64,000 nucleotides of DNA from JBBROS01 sp965260935 (GTDB lineage: Bacteria > Pseudomonadota > Alphaproteobacteria > Acetobacterales > Acetobacteraceae): assembly GCA_965260935.1 (NCBI GenBank), contig OZ253374.1, positions 3,348,001 through 3,412,000 on the forward strand. The letters run 5' to 3'. Positions 27,746-34,052 of the stretch are shown piece after piece. Both the position numbers and the translations under genes were made by a program. The notes under the pieces are model-generated. The model was given only the letters and a program-made list of their open reading frames with translations, did not search any database and had not been told where the DNA came from. Every line of letters begins with the position of its first letter. The first letter of the stretch is position 1.

Positions 27746-28540
27746 CTACAGAATCCCGAGCGCCTGCTTGCGCTTTGGCGGCGGGAATGCTGCGTCCAAT
27801 TCGGCGTGGTCCTGCCTTGTCAGCTGCAATCCCGCTGCGGCGGCGTTCTCGCGCACATGCGCTGTGTTGGACGCCTTCGGAATGGAGACGACGCCGGGCT
27901 GCAAGGTCCAGGCGATTGCCGCTTGCGCCGGCGTCGCGCCGTGCCGTGCCGCCACGGCTTGCAGCGCCTCCGAGCGGAGCAGCGCACCTCCCTGCCCCAC
28001 CGGCGAGTAGGCCATCACCGGGATCTTGCGCTCGCGGCACCAGGGAAGCAGGTCGAATTCGATGCCCCGCGCCCCGAGGTTGTACAGCACCTGGTTGGCG
28101 GCGCACCGCGGCGGCACGTCCTGCATGTCGTCCAGGTCGAAATTGCTCACCCCCCAGGCGCGAATGTGCCCGGCTTCCACCAGCCGCTCGAACGCCTCCG
28201 CCGTTTCCTCGATGGGCGTGCCGCCTTGCCAGTGCAGCAGGTAAAGGTCGAGGCAATCCGTTCCGAGCCGCTTCAGGCTGCGCGCGCACGCCTTCGGCAG
28301 CGACGTGCGGCCCGCGTTCTGCGGGTAGGCCTTGCTGACCAGGAAAACCCGTTCCCGCTGTCCTTTCATGGCCTCGGCCACCACCTCCTCGGCACCGCCG
28401 TCGGCATACATCTCCGCCGTGTCGATCAGGGTCATGCCGAGGTCGATGCCGAGCCGCAGCGCGTCGGCCTCCGCCGCGCGGTCCGCCCCGCGCTCGCCCA
28501 TTTTCCAGGTGCCCTGGCCCAGTTTCGGCATCTCACGCAT
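27746..28540 (-). CDS. Aldo/keto reductase
   Basis: The 264-residue product has the AKR (beta/alpha)8 barrel. All four catalytic residues are visible: Asp and Tyr in LIDTAEMYADGGAEE (about 38-46), Lys in VFLVSKAYPQ, and His in LDLYLLHWQGG. WGVSNFDLDDMQ and IPVMAYSPVGQGG are typical, and SIPKASN is the NADPH-binding loop. It is shorter than many AKRs and resembles the YajO/DkgA-like short group. It overlaps the upstream dipeptidase gene by 8 bp, so it is probably the third gene of the BKACE/dipeptidase operon. Substrate unknown. Confidence 0.93.
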   Translation of the reverse strand: MREMPKLGQGTWKMGERGADRAAEADALRLGIDLGMTLIDTAEMYADGGAEEVVAEAMKGQRERVFLVSKAYPQNAGRTSLPKACARSLKRLGTDCLDLYLLHWQGGTPIEETAEAFERLVEAGHIRAWGVSNFDLDDMQDVPPRCAANQVLYNLGARGIEFDLLPWCRERKIPVMAYSPVGQGGALLRSEALQAVAARHGATPAQAAIAWTLQPGVVSIPKASNTAHVRENAAAAGLQLTRQDHAELDAAFPPPKRKQALGIL

Positions 28541-29540
28541 CGGCCGCTTCCTCCGCTGCGCGCAGCAGGCGCAGGAAATTCCCGCCCCAGAGCTGCGCGA
28601 TCTCGGCGGCCGAATAGCCGCGCTTGACCAGTTCCGCCGTCAGGTTCGCACTCTCGCCCGCGTTATGCCAGCCGCTGAACCCGCCGCCGCCGTCGAAATC
28701 GGAGCTGATGCCGGCGTGCGCGAGGCCCACCCGCTCGACCACGTAATCGATGTGGTCCACGTAATCCGAAACCGTCACCCCGTCCGCCTTGGCGCCCTTC
28801 TTCACGAAGCTGGGCACCGCGGTGATGTTCACCATGCCGACGCAATCGCGCAACGCGTCCAGTAATTGATCGTCGGCGTTGCGCGGCACGTCGCAGAGCG
28901 CCTTGACGCAGGAATGCGTCGCCAGCACCGGCGTTCTCGACACCCTTGCCGCCTGCAATGCGGCCTGAAGGCTTACGTGCGACACGTCCACCATCATGCC
29001 GAGCCGGTTCAGCTCCGCCACCGCCTCGCGCCCGAACGCGCTCAATCCGCCATGCAGCGTCTCGTCGTCGTTCAGGTCCTTGCGCGGGTTGCTACTGTCG
29101 GCCAGCAAGTTATGGCCGTTGTGCGTGAGCGTCAGGTAACGCGCGCCCTTGGCCCGGAAGCGCGCCAACATGCCGAGGTCCTCGCCGACCGCGTGCCCGT
29201 TCTCCACTACCGGCATGACCGCCAGCACGCCGTCCTGCTTGGCCGCCTCGATCTCGTCCGCCGTCGTGCAGATGCGCGAGCCTTCGCCCGCCATCGCCGC
29301 GATCGCGTCCAGCATCGCCAGCGCCCGCTCGCCCGCCGCCTTGTATCCCTCCGCCGTTCGCGGCCCCTGCGGCACGTAGGCGGCGAAGCACCCGGCGCCT
29401 AGCCCGCCCCGCCGCATCTTCGGCAGATCGACCCGGCGCGGCCCGTCCTCGAACGCGCTCGGACCAGGCGGCCAGGGGATGTCGATATGCGTGTCGATCG
29501 TCACTACTAACCCCTTATGCAACGCCGCCGCGTCCTGCAT
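28533..29540 (-). CDS. Membrane (renal-type) dipeptidase family protein
   Basis: From ATG 29540 the product has 335 residues. Metal ligands of the renal dipeptidase (M19) family are all present: HxD in IDTHIDIPW, Glu in VMPVVENGHAV, His in MVDVSHVSLQ, His in VLATHSCVKAL and Asp in AGISSDFDGGGG. THNGHN is also conserved. It would hydrolyse dipeptides or related amides; no signal peptide is visible, so it is cytoplasmic. The open frame continues upstream to 29789, but ATG 29540, 2 bp after the BKACE stop, fits operon spacing. The combination with BKACE and an AKR suggests breakdown of an amino acid-like compound. Confidence 0.92.
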   Translation of the reverse strand: MQDAAALHKGLVVTIDTHIDIPWPPGPSAFEDGPRRVDLPKMRRGGLGAGCFAAYVPQGPRTAEGYKAAGERALAMLDAIAAMAGEGSRICTTADEIEAAKQDGVLAVMPVVENGHAVGEDLGMLARFRAKGARYLTLTHNGHNLLADSSNPRKDLNDDETLHGGLSAFGREAVAELNRLGMMVDVSHVSLQAALQAARVSRTPVLATHSCVKALCDVPRNADDQLLDALRDCVGMVNITAVPSFVKKGAKADGVTVSDYVDHIDYVVERVGLAHAGISSDFDGGGGFSGWHNAGESANLTAELVKRGYSAAEIAQLWGGNFLRLLRAAEEAADA

Positions 29541-29542
29541 TT

Positions 29543-30484
29543 TCAGAACCCCACCCGGTCGCCGCCTTTGAGGTGCAGGATTTCCCGCGCCTCCACGGGC
29601 GTTGCGATCTCCAGGCTCAGCTCCTCCAGGATGCGGCGGATCTTCGCCACCTGCTCCGCGTTCGACTGCGCCATCTTTCCCTTGCCGATATACAAGCTGT
29701 CCTCCAATCCCACCCGCACGTTGCCGCCCATGATGCCGGCCATGGTGGTGAATGCCATCTGGTGCCGCCCGGCCGCCAGCACCGACCAAACGTAATCCTG
29801 TCCGAACAGCCGGTCCGCCGTTTCGCGCATGAACATCAGGTTGCGCTGCTCGGCCCCGATCCCACCCAGGATGCCGAAGATGGTCTGCACGAACAGCGGC
29901 GGCTCCACGGCCTTGCGGTCCAGCATGTAGGCCAGATTATAGAGGTGGCCGATGTCGTAGCACTCGAACTCGAACCGCGTCCCATGCCCGCGGCCGAGCC
30001 GTTCGACGATGTTCTCGATGTCCTGGAAGGTGTTGCGGAAGATGTGGTTGACCGTGCCTTCGAGATAGGGCTTTTCCCAGGCGTGCTTCCATTGCGTGAT
30101 CTTCTCGGCCGCGCGCGAGATGTTGAAGTTCATGGAGCCCATGTTGAGGCTGCACATCTCGGGCTTCGCCTGCATGGGCGCTGCCAGCCGCTCCTCCAGC
30201 GACATGTTGAGTCCGCCGCCGGTCGTGATGTTCACGACGGCGTCGGTGGATTGCTTGATGACGGGCAGGAAGCGCATGAAAACGGCCGGGTCGGGCGTCG
30301 GTTCGCCGGTTTCCGGGTTGCGGGCGTGCAGGTGGATGATCGCCGCCCCGGCCTCCGCCGCCTCGATGCTGGCGGCCGCGATCTGCTCCGGCGTGATTGG
30401 CAGGGCGCCGGACATCGAGGGGGTATGGATGGCCCCGGTGACGGCGCAACTGATGATGACCTTGCTTGCGCTTGCGTTCGGCAT
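29543..30484 (-). CDS. BKACE family (3-keto-5-aminohexanoate cleavage-like) enzyme
   Basis: ATG 30484 has a good GGAGG site 8 bases upstream and gives 313 residues. VIISCAVTGAIHTPSM opens the DUF849/BKACE barrel. The zinc HxH is in AAIIHLHARNPETGEPTPD, TTGGGLNMSLEERL is the substrate-phosphate region, and GNVRVGLEDSLYIGKGKMAQ is highly conserved, with SNAEQV after it. Family members condense a beta-keto acid with acetyl-CoA and release acetoacetate plus a CoA thioester. The exact keto acid is not predictable here. First gene of a three-gene operon with the dipeptidase and aldo/keto reductase. Confidence 0.93.
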   Translation of the reverse strand: MPNASASKVIISCAVTGAIHTPSMSGALPITPEQIAAASIEAAEAGAAIIHLHARNPETGEPTPDPAVFMRFLPVIKQSTDAVVNITTGGGLNMSLEERLAAPMQAKPEMCSLNMGSMNFNISRAAEKITQWKHAWEKPYLEGTVNHIFRNTFQDIENIVERLGRGHGTRFEFECYDIGHLYNLAYMLDRKAVEPPLFVQTIFGILGGIGAEQRNLMFMRETADRLFGQDYVWSVLAAGRHQMAFTTMAGIMGGNVRVGLEDSLYIGKGKMAQSNAEQVAKIRRILEELSLEIATPVEAREILHLKGGDRVGF

Positions 30485-30683
30485 GACGCGTCCTCCGCTT
30501 GGTTGGCCCGAGTTTGGGCGTGTTGAAAGAGTATCGCTACGATCGGCGGCGGCGAACAAGCCCAAAGCCCTTGTTTGACCGGCGGCTTCGCCGGCGGGCG
30601 GACGCCGGTTTCTGCCCTTGCGGGCATTTCGCGTATGCGGGGGTGGCGGCGGAGCGTGGCCTCGGTTATGATCATGCCGTTAT

Positions 30684-30994
30684 GTCCGCGTAGCTCAGCA
30701 GGATAGAGCACAGGATTCCTGAAGCAATTGGGCGCGGCGCACGGAAACGGCGCCGTGGAACCGCTCAAATTCGGGGAACGCTTCGGTGCCGCTTGCACCA
30801 TGCCGATCCCGAGCCAAGCCCCGGCCTCACAACCCAGGGACGGTGTAGAGACTGGACGGGCGGCGCCTACCGGTTCCTCGGGGCCTAAGGCGAAGGGACA
30901 GTCCAGACCACGAACGCTCCCCCTCGGGAAGCGGCGGCGAAAGCCGAGGTGGTATTGAATCCTGGGGCCGTGGGTTCGAATCCCGCCGCGGACA
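30684..30994 (+). tRNA. tRNA-Arg(CCU), interrupted by a group I intron
   Basis: Exon 1 is 30684-30720 and exon 2 is 30958-30994. Joined, they give a 74-nt cloverleaf. The acceptor stem is GTCCGCG with CGCGGAC and discriminator A. The D arm is GCTC/GAGC, the anticodon stem CAGGA/TCCTG with loop TTCCTAA, and the T arm GTGGG-TTCGAAT-CCCGC. The anticodon is CCT (positions 34-36), decoding AGG. The 237-nt intron sits between anticodon base 36 and base 37. The 3' CCA is not encoded. No other tRNA was found in the window. Confidence 0.95.
30721..30957 (+). ncRNA. Group I self-splicing intron (IC3-like) in tRNA-Arg(CCU)
   Basis: Exon 1 ends in U and the intron ends in G (30957), as group I chemistry demands. 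An internal guide GGG at 30730-30732 can pair with the exon end CCU, giving the U-G wobble at the 5' splice site. Core elements are visible: CAAATTCGGGGAA (30766-30778) with GATCCCGAGCCAAGCC (30805-30820) for P4/P5, GGTGTAGAGACTGGACGG (30842-30859) for the P3/P7 region, and the hairpin GCGGCGAAAGCCG (30934-30946) near the end. They closely resemble the cyanobacterial tRNA-Leu intron core that I remember. There is no homing-endonuclease gene. Introns in alphaproteobacterial tRNA-Arg(CCU) are known from Agrobacterium. Confidence 0.93.
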
Positions 30995-31046
30995 TTATCC
31001 GTTCAGAGCAATGAAAGGGCTTCCTGCAAAACCAGGCGGCTTGTTT

Positions 31047-31063
31047 TTGGCATAATCCGTGCG
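31047..31063 (+). promoter_or_regulatory. Sigma-54-like promoter (GG-N10-GC)
   Basis: TTTGGCATAATCCGTGC places GG (31049-31050) and GC (31061-31062) ten bases apart, with TGGCA matching the -24 consensus. No clear gene starts just downstream; the next supported gene is the P450 at 31403. It may be chance. Confidence 0.3.
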
Positions 31064-31402
31064 TCGATCGTCGCTGAACGGGCGAGTATATTGTGTCTAA
31101 CGTCGTCTGAGTTCGTGGTCAAAATGGTGGATGCGGGTGAGTCTAAAGTCTCCATGGCGACTCGCGACGCCTTTATCCGGGCCTACATGGTTGGCGCCAC
31201 CCTGGCCTTGGCCGCCGCGCTCCCTGACCGACCGGAACGCGGCCGACCCGGTTCCCATCGCTGCGAACCCAGGTTAAGGCTTTCTTTGCAAAAGCGGCAG
31301 GAGGACTTCGCCCACACTCTCCTCGAAAAGCTGGACAGCTTGGCATGCGTCTTGTTTTGATGCGTGCCAAGCCTGGTCAATGGTAAAAAACGGGGCGGAG
31401 GC
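31064..31402. other. Intergenic stretch with a 14-bp imperfect palindrome
   Basis: No gene is supported between the tRNA and the P450. Short frames (for example 31091-31360) have no recognisable content. A hairpin-forming repeat lies at 31338-31351 / 31359-31372 (GCTTGGCATGCGTC against GATGCGTGCCAAGC, with two G-U pairs in RNA, 7-base loop). It lies 31 bp before the P450 ATG and could be a regulator site or a leader hairpin. Confidence 0.45.
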
Positions 31403-32659
31403 ATGAACGTTGCCGCAAAGACATGGGCTGCCACGCAGGCCTATGACATGCCACTGGAACAGATGGATCCGGGCAATCCCTACCTGTTCCAGAGCGACGC
31501 CGCCCTGCCCTACTTCGAACGCCTCCGCCGCGAAGCCCCTGTCCACTACTGCGATGCCGGCATCTTCGCCCCGTACTGGTCGATTACCCGCTATAGGGAC
31601 ATCTTGCAGGTCGAGGCTGACACGGCAACCTTCTCCTCCGACGTGAGCCTCGGCGGCATCACCATCCGCGACCAGCGCACCGACTTCACGATGCCGATGT
31701 TCATCGCCATGGACCCACCCAGGCATGAGTCCCAGCGCGCCGCCGTCAGCCCCATGTTCGCCGCCGCCAATCTCGCCAAGCTGGAAGACAGCATCTGCGC
31801 CCGCGCCGCTGCCGTGCTCGACGAGCTGCCGGTCGGCGAGACCTTTGACTGGGTGGACCGCGTCTCGGTCGAGCTCACGACCCAGATGCTGGCCATCCTG
31901 TTCGACTTCCCGTGGAACGAGCGGCGCAAGCTCACGCGCTGGTCGGACGTCGCGACCGCGATCGACGAGTCGAGCGTATGCGAATCGCCGGAAGCGCGGA
32001 TCGCCGAGTTGCGGGAGTGCCTGCAAACGTTCAGCGAGCTGTTCGCGCGAAGGCTGGCCGCCCCGCCCCGGCCGGACCTGCTCTCGATGCTGGCCCACGC
32101 CGAGAGCACCCGCTCGATGCAGCCGATGGAGCTGCTCGGCAACGTCATCCTGCTGATCGTCGGCGGCAACGACACCACGCGGAACTCCATGACCGGCGGC
32201 GTCGTCGCTCTCAACCGGCACCCGGAGCAATACGCCAGGCTTCGCGCCGACCAGACCCTTGTCGCCGCGATGGCGCCGGAGATCATCCGTTGGCAGACCC
32301 CGCTCGCCCATATGCGCCGGACCGCCACGCGCGACGTCGAGTTCGGCGGCCAGCAGATCCGCAAAGGCGACCGCGTCGTGATGTGGTACCTTTCCGGCAA
32401 CCGGGACGAACGCGAGTTCGAGCGCGCCGAGGAGTTCATCATCGGCCGCCCTCGCCCGAAGAAGCACCTCTCGTTCGGCTTCGGCATTCACCGCTGCATC
32501 GGCGAGCGGCTGGCGGAGATGCAGTTGCGGGTGGTTTGGGAGGAGATTTTGAAGCGGTTCGACATGATCGAGGTGATGGGGGAGCCGCGCCGGGTGCTGT
32601 CTGCGTTTATCCGCGGGTATGAGGCGTTGCCGGTGCGAATCAACCGGCGCCTTTCATAA
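31403..32659 (+). CDS. Cytochrome P450
   Basis: ATG 31403 is preceded by GGCGGAGG and gives 418 residues, the usual size of a soluble bacterial P450. The I-helix oxygen-binding motif is VGGNDTTRN, the K-helix ExxR is EIIRW, and the heme loop is FGFGIHRCIGERLAEMQ with Cys365 as axial ligand. MDPPRHESQRAAVSPMF is the C-helix block. It would oxidise a hydrophobic substrate, perhaps a terpene or fatty acid, using an external ferredoxin and reductase. Neither partner gene is nearby. A terminator-like hairpin follows the stop. Confidence 0.95.
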   Translation: MNVAAKTWAATQAYDMPLEQMDPGNPYLFQSDAALPYFERLRREAPVHYCDAGIFAPYWSITRYRDILQVEADTATFSSDVSLGGITIRDQRTDFTMPMFIAMDPPRHESQRAAVSPMFAAANLAKLEDSICARAAAVLDELPVGETFDWVDRVSVELTTQMLAILFDFPWNERRKLTRWSDVATAIDESSVCESPEARIAELRECLQTFSELFARRLAAPPRPDLLSMLAHAESTRSMQPMELLGNVILLIVGGNDTTRNSMTGGVVALNRHPEQYARLRADQTLVAAMAPEIIRWQTPLAHMRRTATRDVEFGGQQIRKGDRVVMWYLSGNRDEREFERAEEFIIGRPRPKKHLSFGFGIHRCIGERLAEMQLRVVWEEILKRFDMIEVMGEPRRVLSAFIRGYEALPVRINRRLS

Positions 32660-32666
32660 CGGGAGG

Positions 32667-32700
32667 CGTTTGCAACGGTCGGTGGCCGCGCTTGCAAACG
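32667..32700. terminator. Hairpin between convergent P450 and glycosyltransferase genes
   Basis: CGTTTGCAA (32667-32675) and TTGCAAACG (32692-32700) are perfect complements around a 16-base GC-rich loop that can pair internally. It starts 8 bp after the P450 stop and may end transcription from both sides. There is no T-tract. Confidence 0.5.
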
Positions 32701-32777
32701 AAAGGCGGGCGCTCGCAATCCGCGTTAGGGACTCATTCGACAGTGATTGCTGTCACTCGATCGGACGAACGAATGCC

Positions 32778-34034
32778 TCACGCTTCTATTTTATTGGGCA
32801 GCTTTGCCGGCGTGCTGCCGCACCTATCGGCGAAGCGGGATCTTGCTCGTGCGAATACCGCAAGCTGACCCGCGCTCGTCGCCTCCCAACTGAAGCGCTC
32901 GGCATAAGCCCGTACCTTTTCACGGCTAGGCAGGTCGACCCACAATGCTGAGATGCCAGCGGCAACCGCCTCTGCTGTCCGTTCAACGATCAGCCCCGCT
33001 TCTCGTGCCTGCACAACCTCGGGATTGCCTGGAATGTCGCTCGCAATCACAGGCGTGCCGCACGCCATTGATTCCAGAAGAACATTTGCCCACCCTTCCC
33101 GGCTAGACGCCAGAACTGAGATGTCAGCCGATCCATAAAGCTGTGCCAACGTCTCGTGCGCCTGCATGCCCATGAATCGCACCCGCGCGGCCAATCCCAA
33201 ATGCGACGCGAGCGCCTCCAGCTTTGCTTGTTCCGGTCCTTCGCCCACCAGCAGCAACGTCCATCCCGGCAAATGCGACAGAGCCTGTATAATAAGGCGC
33301 TGCCCCTTGCGCTCGATCAGGTGCCCGACCGAGAGAAGGGTCGGCCCCTGAATTTCCCAAGCAGCTCTCAACGCGTTCCGGCTGCCGCCATCGGTCGGCG
33401 GCTTGAACATCGTAAGATCTACGCCGTTGCGCAGGACAGTGATCCTGTCTGCAGCCGCTCCCAAATCGGCCATCGCTTGCTTGAGGCCGGCGCTGACCGA
33501 GATCAGCGCATCCGCACGAGCCATCGCCCAACGGATCATCCGGCGTGGCAACAGGTAGTCCGGCAATTGCGTGATATCCGATCCTCGTGCCGTCAGGACG
33601 ACTGGCAAGCCGAATGCCCGCCCGAGCATGACCGCCGCGACACCGTCCGGATACAGGTAATGCGCGTCGATCAGATCAACGGCGTTCCGGGCCAGAAGGC
33701 GTTTCACCGCCGGTTTCGCGGCGGCATAAAGCATCGCGGGTGCCACCGACATCCCGACCGCCGGAACAGCGGCGAAACGCGGACGCGTGATCTGCAGACC
33801 GTGGCGCGTCTCCTCGTGCGCGGCGAAGGCGAACTTTGACCATGCGCCGAACCGACGGGACCGAGAGGGAAACCAAGGGACCGGCGCCACCACCGAACTG
33901 GCCGCCCGGCCTGTCGCCACGAGATGACGCAGCCGGTTCTCCACGAACACGCCGTGGTTCGGGGCGCCGACGTGCGGGTACAGCGTCGTGAACGTGAGCA
34001 GCCGGACAGGCGCCTCGCCAAGCAGGTTCGTCAT
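32778..34034 (-). CDS. Glycosyltransferase family 4 protein
   Basis: The 418-residue product has the GT-B fold. The acceptor domain begins PVRLLTFTTLYPHVGAPNHG with VFVENRLRHL. The donor domain has LLSVGHLIERKGQRLIIQAL, VRFMGMQAHETLAQLYGSAD and the ExxE-type ASSREGWANVLLESMACGTP. LIDAHYLYPDGVAAVMLGRA is a common exopolysaccharide GT4 feature. It begins 18 bp after prsT on the same strand, so it belongs to the PrsKRT transcript and probably builds the repeat unit of the XrtA-associated polysaccharide. Donor sugar unknown. Confidence 0.92.
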   Translation of the reverse strand: MTNLLGEAPVRLLTFTTLYPHVGAPNHGVFVENRLRHLVATGRAASSVVAPVPWFPSRSRRFGAWSKFAFAAHEETRHGLQITRPRFAAVPAVGMSVAPAMLYAAAKPAVKRLLARNAVDLIDAHYLYPDGVAAVMLGRAFGLPVVLTARGSDITQLPDYLLPRRMIRWAMARADALISVSAGLKQAMADLGAAADRITVLRNGVDLTMFKPPTDGGSRNALRAAWEIQGPTLLSVGHLIERKGQRLIIQALSHLPGWTLLLVGEGPEQAKLEALASHLGLAARVRFMGMQAHETLAQLYGSADISVLASSREGWANVLLESMACGTPVIASDIPGNPEVVQAREAGLIVERTAEAVAAGISALWVDLPSREKVRAYAERFSWEATSAGQLAVFARARSRFADRCGSTPAKLPNKIEA

Positions 34035-34052
34035 GGCCGATGGGCAGCCGGG

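Noticed and set aside
30728..30958. 76-codon open frame inside the tRNA region
   Set aside because: It lies wholly in the group I intron; the core RNA motifs explain the sequence and no endonuclease motif is present.
30995..31402. Possible attachment site or island junction at the tRNA-Arg
   Set aside because: No repeat of the tRNA 3' end and no integrase seen downstream in the window.
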